Shown here: positions 1 to 9,476 of the stretch, piece by piece
How positions within the stretch are numbered: the stretch's first letter is position 1
Layout of the letters: each line of letters opens with the position of its first letter
NCBI RefSeq assembly: GCF_000953655.1
Contig: NZ_LN681225.1
Location: 62,001 to 126,000 of the forward strand
Length of the DNA stretch: 64,000 nt
Reading direction: 5' to 3'
DNA from: Legionella hackeliae
GTDB lineage: Bacteria; Pseudomonadota; Gammaproteobacteria; Legionellales; Legionellaceae
Position numbers and translations under genes: made by a program
Notes under the pieces: generated by a model
The model's database searches: none
The model's input: only the letters and a program-made list of their open reading frames with translations
What the model was told of the DNA's origin: nothing

Positions 1-1
1 T

Positions 2-613
2 TTTAATGAAGATATCAATCAAGCGGCTATCATTCCTATCGCCGGAGTTGCTTTAGTGAGTAAAGACAGCAAGATAAACAATGCTGTCATGCAACTGAAA
101 GAGGATAGCCCGATTGACGATGTGATTGAGCAAATTAAACAAATTATTCATGCTCAGACACCTAAATTAAGTATGTTCTCACGCAGCGCCAAACAAATTA
201 TTGCAAGCATGGAAAGTCAGGGGCGCATTTTTACTCTACTTTTAGCGGTGATTGGTGGTATTTCCTTATTAGTGGGCGGGATAGGGGTGATGAATGTCAT
301 GTTGGTGTCAGTCAGTGAGCGTAGAAAAGAAATTGGTATTCGTAAAGCAGTAGGTGCTAGAAATAGCGAAATCCAGCGACTCTTTCTGGCTGAGTCGGTT
401 TTGTTGTCCTGTTTCGGTGGAGTCTTAGGTGTTCTTCTAGGTTTGATCTTTACCTGGGTAGTGGCTTATTTCAGCCACTGGGTTTTTATTTTGTTATGGA
501 TGCCTCCGCTTGCAGGTTTCGCAGTTTCCGTGGCGACAGGTATTTTTTTTGGTTTTTATCCTGCAAGACGCGCAGCAAAATTAGAGCCTATAATTTCTTT
601 GCGAAGCGAGTAG
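2..613 (+). CDS. MacB-type ABC transporter permease, C-terminal part (partial)
   Basis: The reading frame is already open at base 2, so the gene starts before the window and only about the last 203 residues are seen. It carries the FtsX/MacB permease C-terminal domain: a membrane segment, then a glycine-rich stretch leading into SERRKEIGIRKAVGAR, the hallmark of MacB-family permeases, then two more membrane segments and a short cytoplasmic tail ending in LRSE. Proteins of this family pair with an ATPase domain and a periplasmic adaptor to move macrolides, peptides or lipoproteins across the envelope. The substrate cannot be read from this part. It is convergent with the next gene, with only 3 bases between the two stop codons. 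Confidence 0.85.
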   Translation, partial: FNEDINQAAIIPIAGVALVSKDSKINNAVMQLKEDSPIDDVIEQIKQIIHAQTPKLSMFSRSAKQIIASMESQGRIFTLLLAVIGGISLLVGGIGVMNVMLVSVSERRKEIGIRKAVGARNSEIQRLFLAESVLLSCFGGVLGVLLGLIFTWVVAYFSHWVFILLWMPPLAGFAVSVATGIFFGFYPARRAAKLEPIISLRSE

Positions 614-616
614 TGG

Positions 617-1588
617 TTAATAACCCAAGCCTGTATTTTCATCACTGTCGTAATTATAAGTTGATTCCAATTTCGCAACCTCTTCGCGTTTTTGCAAAAC
701 CTCAGGAATGAACTTAGTAATTTTTTCTTTAGTTTGCATTTCCCAATAGGCCAGAGTGTCCTTAAAGGAACCATTTGCTAACACAGCCAGAGTATTCGAT
801 TCAATGGTTTGCACTTTAAAATCAATGAAATTTATCAGATCACAAAGGGCGTTGATTGTTTCTTCAGCAGAAGGGGTGCTAGTGCTCACATTACTTACTA
901 GCCCAACACTGCTATCAGGAAGAGTACTATTATTTGCAGATATAGAAAAAAGAGATAGGCTAACATGTGAGCTTGGTTGAGTTTCTTTCTTGGCATCCTT
1001 GGTAAGTTCTGCTAAGTCGGCTGCAAGCATAGACCTTAAACTAAAGAGAGCCCCTGGTGCTTTTTCATTATGAAAGCTAAAACTGGGATTTGTTGCCTGC
1101 ACATGATGACGATGAAATTCTGGTAAGCAAGCTGCATAGTCGAAATAAAGTTCTTTGTCTTCATAATAATGCTTTTCATGGCAAGCTGGTAAATGGGCGA
1201 CAATAGAATGCAGTAAATCGTTTTTTCCATTGATGCTCAACGCATGAAGATGCGAATTGTAGTTATCCTTTCTTGGGGTAGCAATAATTAAAGGATGAGT
1301 ACAATCTGCCAAGAACACCTTAAATAACTGATGATGATTATCAATGATAACCTCTTCCGTCTTTACAATATCCTCTTCGGTTTTTTCCAAAAGATACAAT
1401 AAATAAGATAAAACATAGGTAGGTTGTGAATGATAGGTTGCTATGGCGAGTAACGATTCATTATTGTGGACAAAACGACCTTTCAAACCATCTTTGATAT
1501 TGTTTTCAGGTTTAAAATCTTGAGGCTTTTGAGCCGTGTGGTTTTTGGTAATTGTCTCATCAAAATCCAGTGTATGGAGAATAAGCAT
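617..1588 (-). CDS. Hypothetical protein with N-terminal HAD-like DxDxT motif, possible effector
   Basis: I do not recognise this 323-residue protein by name. The start is placed at the ATG at 1588, seven bases after AGGAA; the upstream TTG at 1594 is less likely. Residues 8-12 read DFDET, the nucleophile motif (DxDxT) of HAD-superfamily phosphatases, directly after a hydrophobic strand, as in that fold. Later HAD motifs are not obvious. Residues about 110-160 are rich in His and Cys. The C-terminal third is helical and charged and ends in GLGY. It stands alone on the minus strand with its own upstream region. A soluble phosphatase-like or effector protein is plausible; function is inferred from one motif only. 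Confidence 0.6.
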   Translation of the reverse strand: MLILHTLDFDETITKNHTAQKPQDFKPENNIKDGLKGRFVHNNESLLAIATYHSQPTYVLSYLLYLLEKTEEDIVKTEEVIIDNHHQLFKVFLADCTHPLIIATPRKDNYNSHLHALSINGKNDLLHSIVAHLPACHEKHYYEDKELYFDYAACLPEFHRHHVQATNPSFSFHNEKAPGALFSLRSMLAADLAELTKDAKKETQPSSHVSLSLFSISANNSTLPDSSVGLVSNVSTSTPSAEETINALCDLINFIDFKVQTIESNTLAVLANGSFKDTLAYWEMQTKEKITKFIPEVLQKREEVAKLESTYNYDSDENTGLGY

Positions 1589-1841
1589 AATCAATTTCCT
1601 AGTAATCAGTTAAAGTAGGGCAATCAAAGCAACTCAAAAGTTGAGAATAATTGCGCATTTTGTGTATGATAAATCCAAAAAACAAAATGTCAAATCATTG
1701 GTCAAATAGTACATGGAAATGCACATTCTGGAATGATAAACATTTAGATCTAATTAAAGTTGTTACATGCAAGAAGAATGCTATAGTTAACTCATTCATC
1801 ACTTAGATTTACTTTATCAAAAAAAAAACCGGAGATTGTAC

Positions 1842-3236
1842 ATGGCCTCACATTATGATGCTATTATTTTAGGGGGTGGTAAAGGTGGGAAAACACTAGC
1901 AATGGATCTTGCTAAAAACGGGCAACGTGTGGCTATGATTGAGGATAACCAGATTGGTGGTACTTGTATTAACGTTGCTTGCATCCCTACCAAAACTCTC
2001 GTGCAGTCTGCAAAAATCGCACATTATTGTCGTACTGCTGAAAAATATGGTCTAAAGGCTCAGTTAGAACCCATCGATTTTAAATCCATTCGCTCACGAA
2101 AAAACAGTGTTGTGGAGACCATGCGGGACGCGAATCTAAAGCAGTTTCTGGATTCGGGAATGGATTTAATGTTAGGTCGTGGGCGTTTTACTGGGCATAA
2201 AACCATTGAAGTTAATTTATCAACACCTCGAGATGGTCAGCAAACACTAGAAATCACAGCGGATAAAATTATTATCAATACCGGTGCCTTGCCTTTTGTC
2301 CCCTCTATTCCTGGGATCGAAAAAATAAAGTATCACACCAATGATAGTTTATTGAATATTGATGAAGTTCCCCGGCATTTATTAATTGTAGGTGGGGGTT
2401 ATATCGGTTTGGAGTTTGCACAAATTTTCCGACGTTTGGGGGCTAAAGTTACTGTTATCGAAACAAGTAATGAATTTTTAAACCGTGAAGACCGCGACAT
2501 TGCTGAGCAGGTTTGGCAAGTCTTAACTCAAGAAGGTATTCAGGTGACATTAGATAGCAAAATTAACCGATTTCTTGACGAGAAAGAAGGGGTTGCTATT
2601 GAAATTCAACGCAATGGGCAAACCGAAGTTTTAAAGGGTAGTGATGTTTTGATGGCTGTAGGACGAGTAGCCAATACGAAAGATCTGGATTTAGACAAAA
2701 CGGCGGTGAGCCTTGATGAAAGAGGCTTTATCAAAGTTAATGAATTTTTGGAGACTTCTGTTCCTGGTATTTGGGCTTTAGGAGATGTAAAAGGGGGGGC
2801 GCAGTTTACTCACCTTTCTTTAGATGATTACCGCTTGTTGAAGCATAATTTAATGAACCCTACCAATAAACAATCCTCACAAGGTCGTTTGATTCCCTAT
2901 ACAGTGTTTCTAGATCCTGAGCTCGCAAGAATTGGAATGACAGAAGCACAAGCAATAACACAAGGTCATGCTATTAAAGTTGCAAAAATTCCTGCAGCCG
3001 TAATACCGCGAGCAAAAACCCAAGGAGAAACGGTAGGTCTATTAAAAGCAGTGATTGATGCGAAAACTGACAAAATCCTCGGTGTCTCTATTTTTTGCGC
3101 GGAGGCCGGTGAAATTCTTGGTGCTGTGCAATTAGCTATGGAAATGGGGATGCCTTATCAAAAGCTGCGCGATGTCATGTTTGCTCATCCAACCTTGGTT
3201 GAGGGCATTAATTTGTGGTTTGCTCAGGTAAAATAG
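1842..3236 (+). CDS. Pyridine nucleotide-disulfide oxidoreductase (mercuric reductase / dihydrolipoamide dehydrogenase-like)
   Basis: A 464-residue flavoprotein of class I disulfide oxidoreductases. An N-terminal FAD-binding Rossmann motif (GGGKGGKT) is followed by the redox-active disulfide CINVAC (C42 and C47), a central NAD(P)H-binding motif (VGGGYIGLE), the second FAD contact (WALGDV) and a C-terminal dimerisation domain with FAHPTLVEG. The domain keeps the HPT part of the usual active-site HPT-E but has VEG instead of SE. The start ATG at 1842 has GGAG seven bases upstream; an in-frame TTG six bases earlier is too close to that site. There is no N-terminal metal-binding domain and no lipoamide dehydrogenase complex beside it, so the substrate is uncertain. 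Confidence 0.88.
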   Translation: MASHYDAIILGGGKGGKTLAMDLAKNGQRVAMIEDNQIGGTCINVACIPTKTLVQSAKIAHYCRTAEKYGLKAQLEPIDFKSIRSRKNSVVETMRDANLKQFLDSGMDLMLGRGRFTGHKTIEVNLSTPRDGQQTLEITADKIIINTGALPFVPSIPGIEKIKYHTNDSLLNIDEVPRHLLIVGGGYIGLEFAQIFRRLGAKVTVIETSNEFLNREDRDIAEQVWQVLTQEGIQVTLDSKINRFLDEKEGVAIEIQRNGQTEVLKGSDVLMAVGRVANTKDLDLDKTAVSLDERGFIKVNEFLETSVPGIWALGDVKGGAQFTHLSLDDYRLLKHNLMNPTNKQSSQGRLIPYTVFLDPELARIGMTEAQAITQGHAIKVAKIPAAVIPRAKTQGETVGLLKAVIDAKTDKILGVSIFCAEAGEILGAVQLAMEMGMPYQKLRDVMFAHPTLVEGINLWFAQVK

Positions 3237-3355
3237 TTGAAAGTTATTCCAAACACAGTGAGGCGACCTTAATGTAGATTGCTACACTGTGTTCGCAACG
3301 AAGGTTTTAGCTGGTGTTGCGATTGTCTGTGAGGAAAAACTACTTGGGGATGGAA

Positions 3356-4219
3356 ATGCTGTCCATATTAAAACGAATCATATTTTTGCAATGGCTTATT
3401 TTTAGCGCCCCTCTATTTGCCCTACAACTTATTTGTCCTCCACGAGATAGCCAAGGTCAGCTCCGAATTGATTCACAAGCCATCCAAATTCTTGAGCAAT
3501 GCATTCAGCAAGCCCCAGAAACCAAGTCTTTGTTTTTTAATAACCAAATCCATCAATATACGCCTCAACGACAGCAATTACATCAGCAGATTATTGCCGA
3601 CATATTAGCCAATAAACCGTGTCAGGTCGAAAAACCGATTGTCATTTTTACGGGTGGTTTTCCAGGGGCTGGGAAGAGTACGTATTTACAGGAAAAATTG
3701 CCCTGGGTTAATGAAAAAACGTTTATTTTTATTGATGCAGATGCGATTCGTGCCAAGCTCCCGGAATATAAAGGATGGAACGCCGAGAATACCCAATCTG
3801 AAGTCAGTGATATTGTCCAGGCCCTTCTTGAGCCCTTGGGAAAACCATGTAAATACAATGTGGTTTATGACTCTACCATGGCAAATTTAGCTAATTATCA
3901 ACATTTAATTCATCAATTCAAAGACATGGGATATCAAACTTATATTGTTTATGTAGAAACACCTTTGAAGGTTGCCATAGATCGGGCCAAAAATCGTTAT
4001 CTAACCACAGGTCGCTATGTGTCGACTGTTTATTTAGCCCATATCAAAAAAGATGGGATGAAAACATTCGAAACGATAAAACATTCAGTGGATGGCTATA
4101 TACTTGTAGATGGCCAAAATTTTGAAACCCTCAATCAAGGTGGCAAACCTTTGCCAACCTCAGCGGGTATAGGCTCAAAACAATTTAATAGCAGGCAGGA
4201 GTTCTCTAATAACTCCTAA
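3356..4219 (+). CDS. Zeta-toxin-like P-loop kinase with signal peptide
   Basis: A 287-residue protein with a hydrophobic, signal-peptide-like N terminus (residues about 1-20). After a Cys-containing spacer comes a P-loop, GFPGAGKS, at residues 101-108, then FIDADAIRAKLPEY and YDSTMAN, the pattern of zeta-toxin/AAA_33 kinases, in which an Asp deprotonates the substrate hydroxyl. The start ATG at 3356 follows GGGGATGG; an ATG at 3350 is the alternative and both keep the signal sequence. Zeta toxins phosphorylate UDP-N-acetylglucosamine in the cytosol, so an exported version is odd, and no epsilon antitoxin is visible next to it. Its 3' end overlaps the oppositely oriented small membrane gene by 45 bases. 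Confidence 0.75.
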   Translation: MLSILKRIIFLQWLIFSAPLFALQLICPPRDSQGQLRIDSQAIQILEQCIQQAPETKSLFFNNQIHQYTPQRQQLHQQIIADILANKPCQVEKPIVIFTGGFPGAGKSTYLQEKLPWVNEKTFIFIDADAIRAKLPEYKGWNAENTQSEVSDIVQALLEPLGKPCKYNVVYDSTMANLANYQHLIHQFKDMGYQTYIVYVETPLKVAIDRAKNRYLTTGRYVSTVYLAHIKKDGMKTFETIKHSVDGYILVDGQNFETLNQGGKPLPTSAGIGSKQFNSRQEFSNNS

Positions 4220-4363
4220 AAATTGCATGAGGTAGATAATGAGCATAATCAATAATAAGCAATTGAGTCCTAGATTAATTAACGGACTTAAAATAAATAA
4301 ATTTAAAAACCACAATAGAAAGCCACAAATGGCGGCCATGATTAAATGATTTAAACTAGCCAT
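4175..4363 (-). CDS. Small two-helix membrane protein (Thivi_2564-like)
   Basis: A 62-residue, almost wholly hydrophobic protein with two membrane segments (about residues 5-28 and 30-50) and a short basic tail. The pattern of a GFLLWFLN-type first helix and a second helix ending IYLMQFLGVI resembles the small membrane family named after Thivi_2564, found in many gammaproteobacteria. AGAGGA stands seven bases before the ATG, which supports translation. Its last 45 bases overlap the 3' end of the kinase gene on the other strand. Function unknown. Confidence 0.65.
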   Translation of the reverse strand: MASLNHLIMAAICGFLLWFLNLFILSPLINLGLNCLLLIMLIIYLMQFLGVIRELLPAIKLF

Positions 4364-4476
4364 CGAATGTCCTCTCCCTGCCCTTGGCCACGTTGTTATA
4401 GCCTTAGCGTTTAAATTTGCTTATTTCAGATCACACCAATATAGTAAACTTATTTTTATCGCATCGATCCCTATTT

Positions 4477-4860
4477 ATGCTGAGTCGCATCCATCACATT
4501 GCTATCATTTGTTCTGATTATGAAAAATCAAAATTTTTTTATACCAATATTTTGAAACTAGACATTATTCGCGAAACCTTTAGGGAAGAGCGGCAATCCT
4601 ACAAATTAGATTTAGCCTTAAATGGCGACTATATTATTGAGTTGTTTTCTTTCCCAACACCCCCTCCACGCCTGTCTAGACCAGAGGCTACAGGCTTACG
4701 ACATTTGGCTTTTGAGGTTGAGAATCTGTCTCAAATTATTGAAGACTTACAGGAAATGGATATTACTGTAGAGCCTGTTAGAGTAGATGAAATGACGCAA
4801 AAGCGATTTACCTTTATTTTTGATCCAGATAATTTGCCCATTGAATTATATGAAAAATAG
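4477..4860 (+). CDS. gloA2: VOC-family protein of the YaeR/GloA2 type
   Basis: A 127-residue vicinal-oxygen-chelate protein. The opening RIHHIAIICSDYEKS, the central NGDYIIELFSFP, LRHLAFEVE and the C-terminal TQKRFTFIFDPDNLPIELYE match E. coli YaeR (GloA2) closely. Metal ligands of the fold are visible as the early His, the Glu of IELFSF, the His of LRHLAF and the Glu of IELYE. YaeR is called a glyoxalase I-like enzyme, but its substrate is not settled. The start is put at 4477 because the family begins a few residues before RIHHIAI; the longer frame from 4417 adds 20 residues not seen in the family. Confidence 0.85.
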   Translation: MLSRIHHIAIICSDYEKSKFFYTNILKLDIIRETFREERQSYKLDLALNGDYIIELFSFPTPPPRLSRPEATGLRHLAFEVENLSQIIEDLQEMDITVEPVRVDEMTQKRFTFIFDPDNLPIELYEK

Positions 4861-5011
4861 TGAATGTATAAATAATCAATGAATAGGAGTATTGCCAAAC
4901 AAATTGATTTAAAAGAATAATGATAAAGGAATAGAAAAATAGTTTTGCTGCAGATACAGAAACAGATTTGAATAGTGCTTAATAAATTTCACCAATAACA
5001 AGGATGAGGCT

Positions 5012-6313
5012 ATGAAATTTTTTGTCACTCACTGTGTTTTAGATCGGCAAGTTGGCAGTAATCCTCTGGGACATAGTTGTATTTTGTTGTCCCAATTAGA
5101 TGAAGCAGATGGAAAAATAGAAGTTATAGACCAATGGGGGTTTTATGGGGTTCCCACAACTGGCGACAGAAACTCCTTTACAGGTCAATTAAAAATTACC
5201 TTGGGATTAGATGTGGATTTGCAAGGTAATCATGGCATGCTGCGTCATGAAGAAATTCGTTTTCTAGATATGGGGCGTGGTTTGCACGGTACGACCTTTG
5301 AGTTGAGCGAAGAAAATTTTAGAACTCTGCAAAAGCGATGTGCTGATATGGCAAGAGATCAGGAAAATGCGATTCGAGAAATTGTGGAGCCTTTGGGACT
5401 TAAAGGGAAGAGCGATAACGAAACGCGAATTTATTCCCATGAAAAATTCTCAACTCATATATTTGCTCTGGAAAAAGAACGAGCAAAACAGGAAGGACGT
5501 CCATCCCGATTAAAACCTTTCGAGTTCAATCTATCAATGACATTTTGGGGGCCCGATCTAAATCAATCATTTACTTGCAAATCACAAGCAGTGTCATTAC
5601 TCGAAGGTATTTTAACACCTAAACAACTTAGCCAATTGACCGTCAATGGTAAGCATCGTGCTGTTCCAAGATATAGCGGTAAGACAGAGACTATTTTTTT
5701 ACACAGCAGCGGACCACTGCGAAAGCATACCAAACACTCTGGCGAAGAGGTTTATTATCGCGATCTTAAAGACGAAGGGGTCAAACTTTATTGGACGTTG
5801 CCTCCTCAAGAACTTGAAGTGTTATCTCCAGCAACTACCAATCTATTACAAATACCGGAAGATTACCGTTCGCAAGTGAAGTCGCTGGTCTCACGTTTAC
5901 AGCGGTTAGAATGGCTTTTTATTAATGCCGAGTTAGAGGAAGCTTATAACAGTAGTCGGCACCGTTTAATTGATGAGATTCGTCAAACCTACGGGGCCTT
6001 TTCAAAGATAACTAATAAAAAAGAAGGAGAAAAAATAAGTGGATGGTATGGGTATTTTTTATCCCTGCTGTCAGCACCAAGAGATGCTAATGAAGCGGCA
6101 TTACTGCAAAAAATAAAAAATGCCCAATCTTTTCTTAATTGTATTTATATAGCCGTGGTTGATAGTTGGGAAATCGAGGATACCGACTCTCCAGAAGCTG
6201 TAGCTGCGTATTTATCAGTCGCTGATAAGAAAGCGCTCTGTAGTATTGTAGGACGAAGTTATCTAGAACCTGAAAAGCAGGAAGAGGCGGAAAATTTGCG
6301 TCTCGAAGGTTAA
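5012..6313 (+). CDS. Hypothetical protein, putative Dot/Icm effector
   Basis: A 433-residue soluble protein that I do not recognise. Translation is supported by AAGGATGAGG before the ATG at 5012. There is no signal peptide or membrane segment. The N-terminal half (residues 1-120) looks like an alpha/beta fold with several Gly-rich turns; the region after residue 285 is mostly helical. The C terminus is rich in Glu (EPEKQEEAENLRLEG), resembling the E-block that many Legionella Dot/Icm substrates carry near their end. Effector status is inference from that tail, the cytosolic type of sequence and the neighbourhood. Confidence 0.7.
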   Translation: MKFFVTHCVLDRQVGSNPLGHSCILLSQLDEADGKIEVIDQWGFYGVPTTGDRNSFTGQLKITLGLDVDLQGNHGMLRHEEIRFLDMGRGLHGTTFELSEENFRTLQKRCADMARDQENAIREIVEPLGLKGKSDNETRIYSHEKFSTHIFALEKERAKQEGRPSRLKPFEFNLSMTFWGPDLNQSFTCKSQAVSLLEGILTPKQLSQLTVNGKHRAVPRYSGKTETIFLHSSGPLRKHTKHSGEEVYYRDLKDEGVKLYWTLPPQELEVLSPATTNLLQIPEDYRSQVKSLVSRLQRLEWLFINAELEEAYNSSRHRLIDEIRQTYGAFSKITNKKEGEKISGWYGYFLSLLSAPRDANEAALLQKIKNAQSFLNCIYIAVVDSWEIEDTDSPEAVAAYLSVADKKALCSIVGRSYLEPEKQEEAENLRLEG

Positions 6314-6367
6314 CTATTTGTTAATGGCATGAGGTTAGGGCTCTGTACTTTAATCTCAGGCCATTTG

Positions 6368-6868
6368 TTATGAGCCTTTACTCATTGTCGGATTGTAATC
6401 AAAGATATGAAAATCTTGATGCTCAACTACAGTGTCATAATCTTGCTGCGCTCTCATCAGTGAGTCGGTTATCACATTAAAAATAATTTCACCAAGAGAT
6501 GTATCCTTATAGCGATTTAAAGCATCGATTTGAGCAACAAGTCTATCATCGTCGCGCTCACCAAACAGCATATTTAAATTAATAGTGCCGCGTATTTGTT
6601 GGTACTGCGAAATTCTTTCCAAAACACTTTGCCGGTTATTTTCATAGGCGTTTGACATTACTGTTTCAATGAGTTTAATAACATTTTCGACGGGTTGATT
6701 GTGGTGTTTAATCAGATTGGAGCAGACTTCAGCGAGCTTTTGCATGGAGGATAGATACTGATTCTGTTGCCGGAGCATCAAAAATTTCATTGCATCACGA
6801 GCATAAGTTTCCAACAAAAGGTTGGATTGCTCTAGGGAAGGCAATGGTTCACGGGGCTGCTTTTTCAT
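6368..6868 (-). CDS. Hypothetical alpha-helical protein
   Basis: A 166-residue protein, rich in Gln, Glu and Leu and probably all helical, with no signal peptide. A good ribosome site (AAAGGAAAGCAGG) precedes the ATG. It is convergent with the putative effector upstream, and divergent from the inositol operon, with about 145 bases between the starts. Those bases must hold promoters for both. I see no diagnostic motif. It could be a small cytosolic or regulatory protein; a role in inositol control cannot be claimed from sequence. Confidence 0.65.
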   Translation of the reverse strand: MKKQPREPLPSLEQSNLLLETYARDAMKFLMLRQQNQYLSSMQKLAEVCSNLIKHHNQPVENVIKLIETVMSNAYENNRQSVLERISQYQQIRGTINLNMLFGERDDDRLVAQIDALNRYKDTSLGEIIFNVITDSLMRAQQDYDTVVEHQDFHIFDYNPTMSKGS

Positions 6869-7014
6869 TGCCTGCTTTCCTTTTGGGTATCCATTTTATT
6901 AAGTATAGCAGCTAAATTGTGAATGCAAGGGTAAGCATGTCAAATACTCTTACAAACTGTATTGGACAGTGATAACATGGCTGCCGCAGAAAAGTATTCA
7001 GGATGATGATTTTC

Positions 7015-8454
7015 ATGGACAATGGATTGAACCGCTTTGTATTAGTAGTGGCCTTCATAGCTGGCTTGGGTGGCTTTTTATTTGGATTTGACTCTTGTGT
7101 GATTGCTGATATTCAAGATCAGGTAACAAAGCAGCTCTTTTTATCAAATTGGCAGTGGTCGCAAGTCGTTAGTTTTAGTCTCTTAGGCTCAATAGTCGGT
7201 ATTCCTTTTACCGGTCTGATTGCCGATAAATTAAGTCGACGGACTTTGTTAAAACTGGTTGCTATAGGTTTTATTGTTGGAACTGCATTCTGTGCTCGAG
7301 CGACTGATTTTTCTTCTTTATTAGGTGGTCGCTTCCTCATTGGCATTTGTATTGGCGTTGCTTCTTATGCTGCCCCTCTTTTTATTTCAGAAATTGCACC
7401 CCCACGAAAGCGTGGCACTCTGTTACTTATTAATGGGTTGGCAATTACCTTTGGTCAAGCAGCGGCCTATTTAGTGGGGTATGCGCTACATGATTGGTAT
7501 TTTACGAGTTGGCGACTTCTCTTGTGGCTAGGGGTAACTCCGGCTTTAGGTTTATTTGTCGGCATGTTTTTAGTACCCCATTCACCTCGATGGCTTATGA
7601 AAAAATATGGTAGTGCTGAAGCCTTGAATGTTTTACACAAAATTCGTCCCAAGAATGCAAATATCCATGCTGAACTTGATGAAATTAAAGAGGCTATTCA
7701 TCAAGCCAAACCACAATGGGGACTGATTTTAAAAAAACCCATCATTTTCGTATTACTGCTGGGGATGGCACTTGGCATTTTTCAACAATTCTCAGGCATC
7801 AACGTCATTATGTTTTATGGTCCCATGATTTTCATGTCAGCAGGCTTTTTTTCAATTAAAAATGCCATTCTTGCGACATTTTGGATTAGTTTACTGAACT
7901 TCTTATTAACGGTATTTACCTCGCTATTCGTTGATCGCCTGGGGCGACGGTTTATGATGTTAATCGGAACACTCATTGCCGGGGTAAGTTTGCTAGGCAT
8001 TAGTTTTGTATTTTATTACCTAGATGGTCATCAGTTATGGTTATTGTTTTTCATGACGTTTTATGTAATTGGTTATTGCATCAGCCTGGGGTCTTTATTC
8101 TGGGTATTAATCGCTGAAATTTATCCAAATGAAATACGAGGGTTAGCGATGAGTATTGCATCACTTACCCATTGGATTGCTAATTTCTTCGTTTCGATTT
8201 CATTTCTAAAGCTTTATGAAACTTTAGGTGAAATGACCATGTTTATCAGTTTTGCATTAGTGTGTTTTTTTGCATTTATTGTGACCTATTTCTTTGTACC
8301 AGAAACAGCCGGAGTTTCTTTGGAAAAAATTGAACGTAATTTAAAAACTGGCAAACGCTTACGAGACATAGGCCAACCTGTCAGTAAGGAAGTGACAACC
8401 AATTTGCCAATAACAGCTGAGCTGGGGAAAGACAGTATTTTGAGTAACTCTTAA
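7015..8454 (+). CDS. iolT: Sugar-porter MFS transporter, probable myo-inositol uptake protein
   Basis: A 479-residue transporter of the major facilitator sugar-porter family with about 12 membrane helices. Signatures are GGFLFGFDSCVIAD in helix 1, DKLSRR between helices 2 and 3, PHSPRWL after helix 6 (usual PESPRWL), FQQFSGINVIMFYGP in helix 7, DRLGRR between helices 8 and 9, and PETAGVSLEKIE after helix 12. Being first in an operon with all the iol catabolic genes makes myo-inositol the likely substrate, entering by proton symport. ATG codons at 7003, 7006 and 7015 are possible; 7015 has AGGAT ten bases upstream. The next gene follows within a few bases, so the genes are cotranscribed. Confidence 0.88.
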   Translation: MDNGLNRFVLVVAFIAGLGGFLFGFDSCVIADIQDQVTKQLFLSNWQWSQVVSFSLLGSIVGIPFTGLIADKLSRRTLLKLVAIGFIVGTAFCARATDFSSLLGGRFLIGICIGVASYAAPLFISEIAPPRKRGTLLLINGLAITFGQAAAYLVGYALHDWYFTSWRLLLWLGVTPALGLFVGMFLVPHSPRWLMKKYGSAEALNVLHKIRPKNANIHAELDEIKEAIHQAKPQWGLILKKPIIFVLLLGMALGIFQQFSGINVIMFYGPMIFMSAGFFSIKNAILATFWISLLNFLLTVFTSLFVDRLGRRFMMLIGTLIAGVSLLGISFVFYYLDGHQLWLLFFMTFYVIGYCISLGSLFWVLIAEIYPNEIRGLAMSIASLTHWIANFFVSISFLKLYETLGEMTMFISFALVCFFAFIVTYFFVPETAGVSLEKIERNLKTGKRLRDIGQPVSKEVTTNLPITAELGKDSILSNS

Positions 8455-8469
8455 TGAATGGAAAGTACT

Positions 8470-9474
8470 ATGAAAAATCAGATTTGTCAGATAGGAATTT
8501 TAGGGGCGGGGCGTATTGGTAAATTACATGCTGAGAATATTAAACATCATTTACCACAATTCAATTTGGTAGGTATTGCTGATCCTGCTATCGATAAGGA
8601 GTGGGCCGCCTCTTTGCAAATTCCGACGGTTAGTCAACGGAGTGAAGAAATTATTGAGCATCCACAAATTGATGCTGTTCTGGTGGCATCCCCGTCACAT
8701 TTGCATGTTGCGCAAATTAAAGCGGCTAGTGAAGCAGGCAAAGCCATTTTTTGTGAGAAACCTGTCGGTTTGCCAGAGGATGATATCCATGGCGCATTAC
8801 AAGAAGTTGATAATCACAAAACTCTTTTGCAATTAGGTTTTAATCGACGCTTTGATACTAACTTTGCCAATATCAAAGAGCGGATTAAAAGGGGTGAGAT
8901 AGGCTCACCACAACTATTGCGCATTACCTCACGAGATCCCCAATGTCCTCCTAAAAGTTATTGTGCTACTTCAGGTGGAATATTTATGGATATGACCATT
9001 CATGATTTTGATATGGCAAGATTTTTAATGGATTCCAAGGTCGTTGAAGTCTATGCCAGTGGCGCTGTGCTCATTAATCCTGAATTTGAAAGTTACAACG
9101 ATGTTGATACTGCTATTGTGCAACTGCGATTTGCCAATGGTGCTTTAGGCGTTATTGATAATAGTCGTCAAGCTGTTTATGGCTATGATCAGCGCGTGGA
9201 GGTATTTGGTTCCAAAGGGATGTTGCTTGCAGACAATCAACTTAACCATGGTGTAAAAGGTTTTTCACAAACTACCACGAATCAGGCAAATCCTAAATAT
9301 TTCTTTTTGGAGCGTTATCAACAGGCTTTTCTTGCTGAATTGCGAGCCTTTCATGAAGCTTGGCTAAACCATACGCAAAGCCCTGTTTCCGGCTGGGATG
9401 CTTTGGCCGCTTTACAAATTGCCAAAGCAGCAAAACAATCACTAGAAACTCACTTACCGGTTTATTTGGATTAA
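8470..9474 (+). CDS. iolG: Inositol 2-dehydrogenase
   Basis: A 334-residue Gfo/Idh/MocA-family oxidoreductase. The N-terminal Rossmann motif is GILGAGRIGKLHAENI; the EKPVG motif carries the catalytic Lys97, and IHDFDMARFL supplies the conserved Asp/His pair of the active site. It would oxidise myo-inositol to scyllo-inosose with NAD+, the first catabolic step. An ATG at 8458 would add four residues; 8470 fits the family start better and has a purine-rich GGAAAG just upstream. It begins 15 bases after the transporter stop and ends 2 bases before iolCB. A paralogous scyllo-inositol dehydrogenase activity cannot be excluded from sequence. Confidence 0.92.
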   Translation: MKNQICQIGILGAGRIGKLHAENIKHHLPQFNLVGIADPAIDKEWAASLQIPTVSQRSEEIIEHPQIDAVLVASPSHLHVAQIKAASEAGKAIFCEKPVGLPEDDIHGALQEVDNHKTLLQLGFNRRFDTNFANIKERIKRGEIGSPQLLRITSRDPQCPPKSYCATSGGIFMDMTIHDFDMARFLMDSKVVEVYASGAVLINPEFESYNDVDTAIVQLRFANGALGVIDNSRQAVYGYDQRVEVFGSKGMLLADNQLNHGVKGFSQTTTNQANPKYFFLERYQQAFLAELRAFHEAWLNHTQSPVSGWDALAALQIAKAAKQSLETHLPVYLD

Positions 9475-9476
9475 TC

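Noticed and set aside
3252-3293. AACACAGTG/CACTGTGTT inverted repeat as terminator of the oxidoreductase gene
   Set aside because: No T-run and a competing inner GTAG/CTAC pairing; not strong enough to list as a terminator.
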